Source: an uncultured Verrucomicrobiota bacterium (GTDB taxonomy: Bacteria; Verrucomicrobiota; Verrucomicrobiia; Limisphaerales; UBA9464). From it: a DNA stretch of 43,932 nt. The translations under genes and the position numbers were made by a program. The stretch spans positions 1-43,932 of the forward strand of contig CAINWP010000021.1 in assembly GCA_903854475.1 (NCBI GenBank). Reading direction: 5' to 3'. This document shows positions 20,501 to 28,218 of this stretch, piece after piece (the stretch's first letter is position 1; each line of letters begins with the position of its first letter). Under the pieces are notes generated by a model. That model saw only the letters and a program-made list of their open reading frames with translations, was not told the origin of the DNA and ran no database searches.

Positions 20501-21408
20501 ATGATTCCGTCGTCTACCGACGTATCCACCACGCGAATCTTGGAAACTCCCAGATCAGCGATCTGGCGGACGACAGCTTTGGAAAGCGGCTCAAAGGCAC
20601 GGGCCACAACAATGCCGCGATCGATGTCGAGAGCGTCCTCCACGAGGACCATGTTCTGGATATCTTCGATCTTCTCAGCGTCCTTCACGGAAACATCCTT
20701 GATCGAATAGAACAACTTCAGGATGTCGCCATCACTACCGAGCTTGTCCGGAGAAGTCTTCGGATCGGAATCAAACTTGGCTTCCGCCAAGGTGAAGAGA
20801 GCCCGGAAGAACGTGGTGGTCAGGAACTTGCGACGGCGTTTCTTGCGGTCCAAGTAAACGTAAAGCAAGTCGCTGGTGTCGAACTGGGCCTCATACCAAG
20901 ATCCACGGTCCGGTATAATCCGGAAGCTGTGGAGGGTCTTGCCATTCGGATGTTGCGTAGTCTCGAAAGCCAGACCCGGCGAGCGGTGCAATTGGCTGAC
21001 GATAACCCGCTCGGCACCGTTGATGACAAAAGTGCCTTGGGGGGTCATGAGCGGAATCTCGCCCATGAACACTTTTTCCTCCTTGGTACCCTTCTCTTCC
21101 TTCAGCAGGAAGGTGACGTAGAGCGGCGCTCCGAAGGTCAAGCCCTCACGGAGACACTCCAACCAGTCGATCTTTGGCTCCTGGATGTCGTAGGAGTGGA
21201 AGTCCAGGACAGTCTTACCATCATAGCTTTCGATAGGGAAAACTTCGGTAAAGACCGCCTGCAACCCGAGATTCCGGCGTTTGGACGCGGACAGGTTGGA
21301 CTGAAGGAATTCGCGATACGAGTCGAGCTGGATCTCGATCAGGTTGGGGGGGGCGATGACTTCCTTGATCTTGCCGAAATTAATTCGCTCGGATTGTTTC
21401 GTTGCCAT
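17530..21408 (-). CDS. rpoB: DNA-directed RNA polymerase subunit beta
   Basis: 1292 residues from the ATG at 21408 ([18 protein letters not shown]), chosen because CGAGGT precedes it at suitable spacing, one of very few Shine-Dalgarno-like sequences here. An ATG at 21465 and a TTG at 21504 are in-frame alternatives that add residues unlike RpoB. Landmarks include the rifampicin-pocket region ([21 protein letters not shown], with [19 protein letters not shown] following), [19 protein letters not shown], the catalytic-side Lys segment ([20 protein letters not shown]), and the C-terminal clamp ([20 protein letters not shown]). The rifampicin-region residues look wild type by eye. It lies downstream of rplL, separated by a hairpin-containing spacer of about 300 nt. 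Confidence 0.97.
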   Translation of the reverse strand: MATKQSERINFGKIKEVIAPPNLIEIQLDSYREFLQSNLSASKRRNLGLQAVFTEVFPIESYDGKTVLDFHSYDIQEPKIDWLECLREGLTFGAPLYVTFLLKEEKGTKEEKVFMGEIPLMTPQGTFVINGAERVIVSQLHRSPGLAFETTQHPNGKTLHSFRIIPDRGSWYEAQFDTSDLLYVYLDRKKRRRKFLTTTFFRALFTLAEAKFDSDPKTSPDKLGSDGDILKLFYSIKDVSVKDAEKIEDIQNMVLVEDALDIDRGIVVARAFEPLSKAVVRQIADLGVSKIRVVDTSVDDGIIIKCLKKDPTKNAEEALKDIYRRLRPGDPPTAANAKALIKRLFFDAKRYDLGRVGRYKINQKLNFKDNGEDRILRGRDLLEATKYLLRLKKGQGSVDDIDHLGSRRIRTVGELLANQCRVGLARTERLVKERMTLFDQSLDTMTPQKLINPKALSAVVRDFFGRSQLSQFMDQINPLAELTHKRRLSALGPGGLSRDRAGFEVRDVHPSHYGRICPIETPEGPNIGLIASLATYARVNDFGFIETPYRKAEKGRVTGQLDYLTGDREEGFVIAQANSLLDDKGNFVGDRVTCRCKGDFIDVEPERVDYMDVSPKQLVSVAAGLIPFLEHDDANRALMGSNMQRQGVPLLVTEAPLVATGLEGRVAQDSRAVIIADEAGKVASVTGCQIIITKDGKIPEGKKKLKHAPEDSVWIYPVRKFMRSNAATCINQKILVSKGESVKKGQVLADGPCTQGGEIALGRNVLVAFMPWNGYNFEDAILISEKIVKDDIFTSIHIDEFEVVARDTKLGPEEITRDIPNLGEEALKNLALDGVIRVGAEVKPGDILVGKITPKSETELAPEERLLRAIFGEKAADVKDTSLKVPSGTYGIVMDVKVSSKKDSDKVVGKKDGKDVPRRAAKEIEDGFKQKRSELLDQLTEALSNILLGEKIPLDVLNSETGEIIIPANRKITKTLLKKLADVYDRIEIDPSPIRNKISEIISQFKKRFDELRSQHDEEMDRVEAGEELDSGIVKQVKVYVASKRKLSVGDKMAGRHGNKGVVAKIVPEEDMPFLEDGTPVEIVLNPLGVPSRMNVGQLLETHLGWACKLLGIKIATPVFDGIKEKEIRGYLREAKLPEHGKVHLYDGRSGERFDQEIVVGYIYMLKLGHLVADKIHARAVGPYSLVTQQPLGGKAQYGGQRFGEMEVWAMEAYGAAFMLQELLTVKSDDVQGRTRIYESIVKGDNSLEAGVPESFNVLVKEMQSLGLDVKVGYSNPSDAPQTASNALAAFV

Positions 21409-21657
21409 TGCGACCTCGTGACTCGGAGATTTCTGCGGCACCTGCCTTGAGACTGTTTTCGCCATAAAATACAATACGACGAGATCCGGTGAAGGTTCTT
21501 TCAACTTCTCCGGAACTCGTCCTACTGAAACACTATTTCAAGCCGTACAAAACTGGTGACCTATGCCTTAGGTTAACCGAAAGCGGACACTGCTGACACC
21601 ACATTGCCGAGATCTTTAAAAATTCAGACCTTCAGCGGAGTGGTGAAGAAAATAGAT

Positions 21658-21697
21658 CCGCGCGTCGGGTAACCTTACAGTAACACCCGACGCACGG
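21658..21697 (-). promoter_or_regulatory. rplL-rpoB intercistronic hairpin (candidate attenuator)
   Basis: 13-nt arms (21685-21697 and 21658-21670, one mismatch) enclose a 14-nt loop and begin about 10 nt after the rplL stop codon. On the minus strand the stem is followed by ATCTATTTTCTT, an imperfect T-tract. The position matches the partial terminator known between rplL and rpoB in Escherichia coli, which lets ribosomal protein mRNA outnumber polymerase mRNA. Function here is inferred. Confidence 0.7.
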
Positions 21698-21706
21698 ATT
21701 GCAAAA

Positions 21707-22090
21707 TTACTTCAGCTCAACCTTACCACCAGCCTCTTCGATCTTCTTGGCGGCGGCATCGGAATCAGCCTTGTTGGCACCCTCGAGCAGCAGCTTAGGA
21801 GCACCTTCGACCAAGGCCTTCGCCTCAGCCAGACCGAGACCGGCCTTGACCTCACGGACGGCCTTGATCACACCGATCTTCTTGTCGGCGGGCACCGAAG
21901 CGAGCCACACATCGAAGGTGGTCTTGACTTCAGCAACCGGAGCGGCGGCACCGGCTGCCGGAGCAGCTGCGGCGGCCACCGGAGCGGCGGCGGTCACACC
22001 CCACTTGGTCTCGAGAGCCTTCACCAGTTCGGCGGCCTCGAGAACGGTGAGCTTGCTCAGTTCTTCGACGATATTATTGATGTCTGCCAT
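21707..22090 (-). CDS. rplL: 50S ribosomal protein L7/L12
   Basis: 127 residues from the ATG at 22090 ([20 protein letters not shown]); in-frame sequence further upstream is not L7/L12. The N-terminal dimerisation helices, an Ala/Pro-rich hinge ([16 protein letters not shown]) and the C-terminal factor-binding domain ([20 protein letters not shown], ending [10 protein letters not shown]) are complete. It forms the multi-copy ribosomal stalk that recruits translation factors. The 147-nt gap from rplJ contains the palindrome gagcggccgctc (22121-22132) and a 6-bp hairpin at 22140-22156. No Shine-Dalgarno is seen. Confidence 0.96.
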   Translation of the reverse strand: MADINNIVEELSKLTVLEAAELVKALETKWGVTAAAPVAAAAAPAAGAAAPVAEVKTTFDVWLASVPADKKIGVIKAVREVKAGLGLAEAKALVEGAPKLLLEGANKADSDAAAKKIEEAGGKVELK

Positions 22091-22237
22091 GGTATTTTCT
22101 TTTATTTCGTCTCGTCGCCAGAGCGGCCGCTCCGAATTAGTCCACTGCCTGTGGACCGACGATTTACTATTGTTTCGTTGTATTCCGCCCAAGCACTTCG
22201 CCTGAGAGGAAAAGAGTGGAAATCTGAAGCCGAACGA

Positions 22238-22750
22238 CTAGGCCGATTTCTCGGCGTAGGCTCCGATGACGCGGGCGACCTGTGTTCCAGGGGTGTTTAT
22301 CAACGCCACGAGCTTCTGGGCAGGCGCTTGGAGCAGGCCCAGGATCTTGCCCTGAATCTCGGGGAGCGGGGGCAGGTCGGCGATGACACGCACTTCTTCG
22401 GCCGAAAGCGGCTTGTTGCCAAGCACACCAAACTTGAGCTTGGGCTTGTCGAACTCGGCTTGGAAGGTCTTGATGACCTTAGCCACGGCGGCGATGTCCT
22501 TGTTGCCAGTGACGGCGGCCACCTGACCGGACAGCATGCCGGACAAATCAGCCAAACCGGCTTCTTTGGCAGCGATGCTGAAGATGGTGTTCTTCACCAC
22601 GTGAACCTCACCGCCGGCCTTGATAAGGCGCTTGCGGAGTTCCGTGAATTTCTGGACCGTCAGACCTTTGTAGTCGACGACCAGGAAAAACGGCGAGGCA
22701 TTGAGGCGGGCCACATATTCCGCCGAGATGAGCTTCTTTTCTGCGCGCAT
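22238..22750 (-). CDS. rplJ: 50S ribosomal protein L10
   Basis: 170 residues, normal length. The globular N-terminal domain is recognisable (FFLVVDYKGLTVQKFTELRK and HVVKNTIFSIAAKEAGL). The C-terminal helix (LVALINTPGTQVARVIGAYA) should anchor the L7/L12 dimers. It starts at ATG 27 nt after the rplA stop codon, so the two are almost certainly cotranscribed. In many bacteria L10 with L7/L12 represses this mRNA by binding its leader; the short rplA-rplJ gap leaves little space for a classical leader. Confidence 0.96.
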   Translation of the reverse strand: MRAEKKLISAEYVARLNASPFFLVVDYKGLTVQKFTELRKRLIKAGGEVHVVKNTIFSIAAKEAGLADLSGMLSGQVAAVTGNKDIAAVAKVIKTFQAEFDKPKLKFGVLGNKPLSAEEVRVIADLPPLPEIQGKILGLLQAPAQKLVALINTPGTQVARVIGAYAEKSA

Positions 22751-22777
22751 GGTATGTTGCAGTATGGGAAGTTTAGG

Positions 22778-23473
22778 TTAGGCGGAGACGAATTCCTTGA
22801 GTTCCACGGAGACCGGAGGGCTCATCGTCATCGACAGCGTGACGCTGCGGACGTAAAGACCCTTGACGCTCGAGGGACGGGCTCGATAAACGGCCTCGAC
22901 CACGGTGCGGGCATTCTCAGCGATCTGCAGGGGGGTAAAACTGGCCTTGCCCACGGGAACGTGGATGTTGCCGGCTTTATCCACCTTGAACTCGACACGA
23001 CCGGCCTTGACCTCACGAACAGCCTTACCAGTGTCGTCGGTTACAGTTCCAGTCTTGGGGTTCGGCATCAGGCCACGAGGTCCGAGAACCTTACCGAGCT
23101 TACGCACTTCGGTCATGGCTTCGGGCGTGGCAACTGCGACATCAAAGTCAGTCCAGCCTTCAACGCACTTCTTGATCATGTCCTCGAAACCGACAAACTC
23201 GGCTCCTGCAGCGCGGGCGGCATCAGCTGGTGCACCCGGTTTTGTGAAGACCAAGACGCGAACAGTCTTGCCGGCACCATGGGGCAGTGGTGTGGTTCCG
23301 CGAACCATCTGATCGGACTGCTTCGGGTCAACCCCGAGGCGGAAGGCCAGGTCTATGGTCTCGTTGAACTTGGCTTTCGGGAACTTGGCGAGTACCTCAA
23401 CGGCGGCGTCGAGGGGATAGGCCTTGTTGGAGTCCACGAGGGACAGGGCCTTCTTATAGCGTTTGCTAGGCAT
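22778..23473 (-). CDS. rplA: 50S ribosomal protein L1
   Basis: 231 residues, normal length. Conserved segments include MPSKRYKKALSLVD, FNETIDLAFRLGVDPKQSDQ, GPRGLMPNPKTGTVTDD and VGKASFTPLQIAENARTV. L1 binds 23S rRNA at the E-site stalk and often represses its own operon. Here it is the first gene of the cluster. The usual upstream rplK is absent, and a divergent LAB_N gene begins 163 nt away. The leader contains two hairpins that could serve L1 autoregulation. Confidence 0.97.
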   Translation of the reverse strand: MPSKRYKKALSLVDSNKAYPLDAAVEVLAKFPKAKFNETIDLAFRLGVDPKQSDQMVRGTTPLPHGAGKTVRVLVFTKPGAPADAARAAGAEFVGFEDMIKKCVEGWTDFDVAVATPEAMTEVRKLGKVLGPRGLMPNPKTGTVTDDTGKAVREVKAGRVEFKVDKAGNIHVPVGKASFTPLQIAENARTVVEAVYRARPSSVKGLYVRSVTLSMTMSPPVSVELKEFVSA

Positions 23474-23511
23474 TTTAGTTGCGGTTCTTACGGACCTAAG
23501 TCCTCCCGCGT

Positions 23512-23545
23512 TGAGGTTTATCCTCAGGGTGAAATCGGTTTCACC
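23512..23545 (-). promoter_or_regulatory. Two hairpins in the rplA leader (candidate L1 autoregulatory site)
   Basis: On the minus strand GGTGAAA-CCGA-TTTCACC (23528-23545) has a 7-bp perfect stem, followed by TGAGG-ATAAA-CCTCA (23512-23526) with a 5-bp stem, about 40 nt before the rplA ATG. L1 represses its operon in several bacteria by binding an mRNA mimic of its rRNA site. Similarity to that site was not tested here. Confidence 0.35.
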
Positions 23546-23561
23546 TACAGAGGAGCGGTCT

Positions 23562-23590
23562 ATCTATCGGAAAACACCCTCCCGCGTCAA
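23562..23590 (-). promoter_or_regulatory. Candidate sigma-70-type promoter for the rplA operon
   Basis: On the minus strand TTGACG (23585-23590) and the weak -10 ATAGAT (23562-23567) are 17 nt apart, upstream of the leader hairpins. The -35 is good and the -10 poor. Confidence 0.35.
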
Positions 23591-23635
23591 AAGAATTTCC
23601 GCGCCAACGGCAACTTTCTTTTCCATGCTGTCTCT

Positions 23636-24070
23636 ATGGAGTGGTTGGCAGGCTCAGGATTAATCTGGATCGAGGGACGGTTTTTGGGGATCGAGTGGCA
23701 TGTCTGGAAGGTGGTGGGATGGGTTGGCAACGCCATTTTTTTCAGCCGCTTTATCGTGCAGTGGTATGCCACCGAGCGCCAACGACGCGTGGTCATTCCG
23801 CAGGCGTTCTGGTGGCTGAGCCTCATGGGCTCATTAATTCTGCTCAGCTACGCTCTCCAGAAACGCGACAGCGTTTTCATTGCTGGACAGGCCTTCTCCT
23901 GGATTCCTTACCTCCGCAACTTGTGGATTCACCGGAGAAACAAATCGATCCAGGTTACCTGCTCTGCCTGCAGTCGCATTAGCCCTTCCGACTACCGACA
24001 TTGTCCGGAATGCGGGAGGACGCTTTCCGGGCCCTCGAACAAAGAATCAGTCCTTACCGTAGGCCATTGA
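23636..24070 (+). CDS. LAB_N-domain membrane protein with C-terminal zinc ribbon
   Basis: 144 residues from the ATG at 23636. The first ~100 residues match the LAB_N domain (lipid-A-disaccharide synthase N-terminal type): VGWVGNAIFFSRFIVQWYAT, then RVVIPQAFWWLSLMGSLILL, then FIAGQAFSWIPYLRNLWIHR. They predict three membrane helices. In other bacteria this domain is stand-alone or fused to LpxB or a glycosyltransferase. The last ~40 residues contain CSAC and CPEC spaced by 13 residues (ISPSDYRHCPECGRTL), a compact zinc-ribbon pattern I do not know from this family. The gene is divergent from rplA, and its 3' end overlaps the convergent kamA gene by 24 nt. A lipid A or undecaprenyl-linked role is only inferred. 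Confidence 0.78.
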   Translation: MEWLAGSGLIWIEGRFLGIEWHVWKVVGWVGNAIFFSRFIVQWYATERQRRVVIPQAFWWLSLMGSLILLSYALQKRDSVFIAGQAFSWIPYLRNLWIHRRNKSIQVTCSACSRISPSDYRHCPECGRTLSGPSNKESVLTVGH

Positions 24071-25294
24071 GGAATCGCAGAGCGGTGCCATTACCGTCGC
24101 CTCCGCTGTCTCCGCTGCCTCCGGGTACTCGAAGACTTTGCCCTCGAAATTTCGAAGAATGATCTTGGTGGCTGATTTGCGCAAAATGTAGCCCGGATTG
24201 ACCGGAATCTTGCCACCGCCACCCGGGGCATCGATGACATACTGCGGGACAGCGTACCCGGTGGTGTGGCCCCGCAGAGAATCCATAATTTCCAGCCCAC
24301 GCGAAACCGTGGACCGCAGGTGGGAACTCCCTGAAATGAGATCGCACTGGTAAATGTAATACGGGCGGACCCGGCACATTAGAAGCTTCTGGACCAGCGC
24401 CTTCATCACCACAGGTTCGTCGTTGACGTGGCGCAGCAACACCGACTGATTGCCCAAGGGGATACCAGCATCGGCTAGTCGCCCCAACGCCTCGCGGACT
24501 TCGGTGGTCAGTTCTCCGGGATGGTTGGTGTGGATGCTAACAAAGAGCGGGTGGAACTTCCGGAGCATGGTACACAATGCCGGTGTGATCCGCTGCGGCA
24601 GAAAAATGGGAATACGGGTGCCGATCCTCAGGAATTCGACGTGGGGAATAGCCCGCAAACGGCCCAGCAAATACTCTAGTTTTTCGTCGCTGAGGAGCAT
24701 TGGATCGCCGCCACTCAACAGCACATCTCGAATCTCGGTATGCTCGGCGATGTAGGCGATTTGGCGGTCGAATTCAGGGTGAAAATCGTAGCCACTGGCG
24801 TTGCTCACCAGTCGGGATCGGGTGCAATAGCGGCAGTAGGCCGCGCATCGGTCGGTCACCAAAAAAAGGACGCGGTCGGGATAGCGATGCACAAGGCCTG
24901 GCACCGGCGAGTGATCGTCTTCGCCGACCGGATCCAATCTTTCCCACGGGGCGGTCGTGGTCTCCTCCAACCGCGGAATAACCTGACGGCGGATGGGGCA
25001 CAACTCATCAGAGGGGTCGAGTAAGTTGAAGTAATACGGGGTGATGGCCATTGCCAGCTTCGACTCCCCAGCCAGAAGCACTCCGGCTCGCTCCTCTCGA
25101 GTCATGCTCGGCAACAAGCGCTCCAACTGATCAATCCGAGTGACGCGATTCTTGAGCTGCCACTTCCAATCGTTCCATTCCGCGTCCGGGACCGATGCCC
25201 AACTCCCCTTCCCTGCGGATCGGAACGTTTTCAAGGTGAGCAATTGTTCCTGATCTTCGGATGAACCTTCTTGAGGGGGGAGGGGTGACTCCAT
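24047..25294 (-). CDS. kamA: Lysine 2,3-aminomutase (radical SAM, PLP)
   Basis: 415 residues, close to the Clostridium enzyme and longer than EpmB. The radical SAM cluster motif is CAAYCRYCTRSR (C-x3-C-x2-C), followed by the SAM-binding LLSGGDPMLLSD. APGGGGKIPVNPGYI contains the Lys that should bind pyridoxal phosphate, with an Asp just before it and another in YQCDLISGSSH, matching the two Asp that recognise the substrate lysine amino group. It would convert L-lysine to L-beta-lysine. No beta-lysine acetyltransferase, 5,6-aminomutase, epmA or efp lies in the window, so the pathway (osmolyte, catabolism or EF-P modification) is open. The 3' end overlaps the LAB_N gene on the opposite strand. 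Confidence 0.9.
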   Translation of the reverse strand: MESPLPPQEGSSEDQEQLLTLKTFRSAGKGSWASVPDAEWNDWKWQLKNRVTRIDQLERLLPSMTREERAGVLLAGESKLAMAITPYYFNLLDPSDELCPIRRQVIPRLEETTTAPWERLDPVGEDDHSPVPGLVHRYPDRVLFLVTDRCAAYCRYCTRSRLVSNASGYDFHPEFDRQIAYIAEHTEIRDVLLSGGDPMLLSDEKLEYLLGRLRAIPHVEFLRIGTRIPIFLPQRITPALCTMLRKFHPLFVSIHTNHPGELTTEVREALGRLADAGIPLGNQSVLLRHVNDEPVVMKALVQKLLMCRVRPYYIYQCDLISGSSHLRSTVSRGLEIMDSLRGHTTGYAVPQYVIDAPGGGGKIPVNPGYILRKSATKIILRNFEGKVFEYPEAAETAEATVMAPLCDSSMAYGKD

Positions 25295-25327
25295 GTATCG
25301 GGCAAACTAGGAGGGGGCTTCGTAGAG

Positions 25328-26218
25328 TCAAGGACACGAACGCGGTCCGAGCGTCAGTCGCCCCCCTGCCTGAAGCCGATGATAGGGCTGCTGAAGGGCC
25401 TGGCATCGGGCTTCAAAGTCCGCGGGCGAGGCCGTATTAAACTCAAACAATTCGTAGTGGCACGGGACCACGGCGCCCATGCCCGATTCATAGGCCAGTG
25501 CGGCAGCCTCATAGCCCCAGAGATTGCCCGCGACTCGGCGCTCGGGAGATCGACCGTTAATGGGCAGAAAGGCGAGATCGATCCGGGCTTCTCTCAAGCA
25601 GTCGACCATGCCTGGAAAGAGGACTGTGTCGCCCGAATGGTAAAGAGTCCACGAACCCACCCGTATGATGAAACCCAGGCAAGACAAGCGACCCATCGGA
25701 TCGCAGTCCAACGCCTCATGGGCCGCGGGTACGGCTTGAATTTGAAAGGGTTCTACGGTCGCTCTTTGCATCGATCCAGTTCCCGCGGGCCGGCCGGGTG
25801 ATGGAGCGTCTAGGCCAATGAGCGACTCGTGTGGCAGGCCAGAGCGGGCCGCGGCCAAACTGCGAATAGCCTCGGGGAAAATTAGCCGCAGGCCCGGGTT
25901 GGAGCGGGCCAACGGGATGAGTGTTTCCGCATCGAGGTGATCGGTGTGGGCGTGAGTGGCCGTGACGAGCCCGACACCCGAAAGGAGGGAGGGATCCACC
26001 ACCCGTTCGGTCATGCGCACATGGGGCTTGTCGGTGGCGGCGTATTTGCTCGTCAGGGAATCGGAGAGGTACGGATCGAGCAGCAAGCGCTTCTCGCGCC
26101 ACTGGACCAAAAATCCGCTCTGCCCCAACCACCACACATGCAGAGACTCGGGCGCCGACTCCCCGGCCCGGTCTAGGTCGGCCAAAAACACTTCATCCTG
26201 CTGGAGAGGCAAGATCAT
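25328..26218 (-). CDS. UlaG-like metallo-beta-lactamase-fold hydrolase
   Basis: 296 residues from the ATG at 26218; a TTG at 26242 would add eight residues. The metal-binding motif THAHTDHLD is present. WLGQSGFLVQWREKRLLLDP and SLTSKYAATDKPHVRMTERV precede it, YHSGDTVLFPG and FLPINGRSPERRVAGNLWGY follow, and PCHYELFEFNT is near the end. This arrangement is typical of the UlaG (L-ascorbate-6-phosphate lactonase) branch. The substrate is unknown, and no ascorbate genes are near. It lies 47 nt downstream of the MetE-like gene on the same strand and is probably the last gene of the SIS-purU-MetE-like operon. Confidence 0.82.
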   Translation of the reverse strand: MILPLQQDEVFLADLDRAGESAPESLHVWWLGQSGFLVQWREKRLLLDPYLSDSLTSKYAATDKPHVRMTERVVDPSLLSGVGLVTATHAHTDHLDAETLIPLARSNPGLRLIFPEAIRSLAAARSGLPHESLIGLDAPSPGRPAGTGSMQRATVEPFQIQAVPAAHEALDCDPMGRLSCLGFIIRVGSWTLYHSGDTVLFPGMVDCLREARIDLAFLPINGRSPERRVAGNLWGYEAAALAYESGMGAVVPCHYELFEFNTASPADFEARCQALQQPYHRLQAGGRLTLGPRSCP

Positions 26219-26265
26219 CGCAGAAACCGATATTGAGGACAAAAATTGGGGTCAATATCCACGAT

Positions 26266-27315
26266 TCAGAGAGTTTTACGCACCAACGTCGCACCAGCAC
26301 ACAGCGCCTGCAACTTGCGTCGCGCCGCCCAACGGGCCGTCTGACTCAGTCCGCAATCCGGAGCCAAAACCAACCGGTCTGCCGGCACATATTCTAGGCA
26401 TCGACGCACGCGGGAGGCGATGTCCTCCGGCGTCTCGATGTAGTAACTCTTCACGTCGACAATGCCGACGGCCACGTCGCGATGCCGCGCCACCTGCGCG
26501 ATCAACTCCAGTTCCGAGAACTCCCGACTGGCCATCTCCACGTGCATCTCATCGCAGTGCATGTCGAGAAAGGCTGGAAACAACGGTGCTATCTGCCGCG
26601 GTCCGATGGCCCGGGCCTTGTAGTTGCCGAAACAGAGGTGCATGCAAACCCGAGTCTTGCCGATGACCGTTTCCACCGTCCGGTTGAAGAGATCTACAAA
26701 CCGGCGGACCTCTTCCTTGTAGCCATAGCAACTCATCGAAGGCTCATCGACGCTGATCTCGCGACATCCCGCGGCGACCAACGCCTCCAATTCTTGGCGT
26801 ACCAGGGGCAGGAGAGCTTCAGTCAGGGCCCAACGGTCCGGGTAGCCCAAATCGGCGTTAGGCAAGAGGCGACCGGACAGCGTGTAGGGACCGGGAATCG
26901 AGGCTTTGAGCGTCACCCGACCGGCCGCACCCAGTTCGCGGGAGACGGTCTCCAGGCGACGGTATTCCTCGACGGCTCCCAGTCCGCGAGGGGCCTGCAA
27001 TGGAGCCACTACCGCATGGCGTCCCCGTTGGTCATGAGCTGGCGGGCCCCACCGACGGGGCGAGGCTGACTCCAGATCGATTCCCTGGAGATAGCCGTAG
27101 AAGCTGAGATTGAAGTCTAACCGGCTTTGTTCGCCATCGGTGATGACATCCAATCCCGCAGCCAACTGATCCTTCACAGCACAAGTGACCGCATCGGATT
27201 GCAGTTCGCTCCGGTCCTCCGAACCAAAGCGGTCCAGATGTTGCGAGGCATGCTCCAACCAAGCCGGAAACGGATAACTGCCGATGACCGAAGTTCGCAG
27301 TGGGCACTGATTCAT
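26266..27315 (-). CDS. Core-MetE-like (cobalamin-independent methionine synthase family) methyltransferase
   Basis: 349 residues corresponding only to the C-terminal catalytic barrel of MetE; the N-terminal half of classical MetE (about 750 residues) is absent. Conserved parts are the start (TSVIGSYPFP), VITDGEQSRLDF, LKASIPGPYTLSG, CREISVDEPSM, HLCFGNY with the zinc-ligand His and Cys, DEMHVEMASREFSEL with the likely Glu ligand, and LAPDCGLSQ with the final Cys ligand. Core-MetE proteins transfer methyl groups to thiols, in some organisms from methylcobamide or methyl-corrinoid protein rather than methyltetrahydrofolate. It lies 51 nt downstream of purU, and metF is 11.5 kb away. Whether it makes methionine here is unknown. 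Confidence 0.85.
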   Translation of the reverse strand: MNQCPLRTSVIGSYPFPAWLEHASQHLDRFGSEDRSELQSDAVTCAVKDQLAAGLDVITDGEQSRLDFNLSFYGYLQGIDLESASPRRWGPPAHDQRGRHAVVAPLQAPRGLGAVEEYRRLETVSRELGAAGRVTLKASIPGPYTLSGRLLPNADLGYPDRWALTEALLPLVRQELEALVAAGCREISVDEPSMSCYGYKEEVRRFVDLFNRTVETVIGKTRVCMHLCFGNYKARAIGPRQIAPLFPAFLDMHCDEMHVEMASREFSELELIAQVARHRDVAVGIVDVKSYYIETPEDIASRVRRCLEYVPADRLVLAPDCGLSQTARWAARRKLQALCAGATLVRKTL

Positions 27316-27366
27316 AAGGTGGAGAAAGACACCGTAAAAAAGGAAAACTCTCGCAACCGATACGGC

Positions 27367-28206
27367 TCAGTCGAAAATCACTGTCCGGTTGCCCGCCAAA
27401 AATACGCGGTCTTCAAAGACCAATCGGAGCGCCTGGGCCAAAGCGAATTGCTCGACATCGCGACCGGCTCGGACGAGATCCGCGGCGGCGTGGGTATGGT
27501 CCACAGGGATCACCTGCTGGACCAAAATAGGACCCGCATCCAGGTCATCGGTCACCAGATGAGCCGTGGCCCCAATGACCTTCACCCCACGCTGGAAGGC
27601 CTGATGGTAGGGCTTGGCTCCCACAAAGGCCGGGAGGAAGGAATGGTGGATGTTGATAATCCGCGACGGGTATTGGCCCACGAAATCGGGCGACAACACT
27701 CGCATGTATTTGGCCAAGACGAGGAACTCAGGCTGAATTTCGTGGAGAATGCACCGAACGGCCGCCTCGTGGGCCGCACGTTCCAACCCCTCGGCAGGAA
27801 CATGATGGAAAGGCACCTCAAACTTGCGAACTAGGTCGCCCAGCACGGCATGGTTGCTAATCACGGCCTCGATCCGAGCATTGATGCCTCCGAATTGATG
27901 GCGTATGAGCAAATCTCCCAGGCAGTGGTGTTCGCGGGAGGCTAAAACCACGATCCGCTTAGGCCCCGGATGCGCCAAGCGGACCTGTGCACCGGTCGGT
28001 AAACTGGACAGGGTTTCCGCCACGAGCTGTTGCCCAGTGGCGGAACCCTCAGGACCGTCGAACTCGGTGCGCATGTAGAAATGCCCCGACGCGGCGTCTA
28101 CGAACTCCTGATTACCAACGACGTTACAACCATGGCGGAGCAGCACACCACTGATGGCGTGCACCAAGCCCCGTTGATCCGGGCACTCGACCAGAAGGAC
28201 CGCCAT
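27367..28206 (-). CDS. purU: Formyltetrahydrofolate deformylase
   Basis: 279 residues, the normal length. An N-terminal ACT domain (VECPDQRGLVHAISGVLLRH) is followed by a formyltransferase-fold catalytic domain with the expected catalytic residues in ISNHAVLGD (Asn), INIHHSFLPAFVGAKPYHQA (His) and ATAHLVTDDLDAGPILVQQ (Asp). It hydrolyses 10-formyltetrahydrofolate to formate and tetrahydrofolate, balancing one-carbon pools. It lies 12 nt downstream of the SIS gene and 51 nt upstream of the MetE-like gene, giving a probable four-gene operon. Confidence 0.93.
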   Translation of the reverse strand: MAVLLVECPDQRGLVHAISGVLLRHGCNVVGNQEFVDAASGHFYMRTEFDGPEGSATGQQLVAETLSSLPTGAQVRLAHPGPKRIVVLASREHHCLGDLLIRHQFGGINARIEAVISNHAVLGDLVRKFEVPFHHVPAEGLERAAHEAAVRCILHEIQPEFLVLAKYMRVLSPDFVGQYPSRIINIHHSFLPAFVGAKPYHQAFQRGVKVIGATAHLVTDDLDAGPILVQQVIPVDHTHAAADLVRAGRDVEQFALAQALRLVFEDRVFLAGNRTVIFD

Positions 28207-28218
28207 GGTTGAATGGTT

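Noticed and set aside
20200-21450. 416-codon plus-strand frame opposite rpoB
   Set aside because: Shadow of rpoB; no family resemblance, and GC-rich codon bias explains the openness.
21408-21504. Longer rpoB starting at TTG 21504 or ATG 21465
   Set aside because: The added residues do not resemble RpoB, and the ATG at 21408 has the only plausible ribosome-binding site.
22151-24070. 639-codon plus-strand open frame opposite rplJ and rplA
   Set aside because: Its first ~495 codons are antisense to clear ribosomal protein genes; only the last 144 codons (from 23636) have recognisable similarity (LAB_N) and are annotated.
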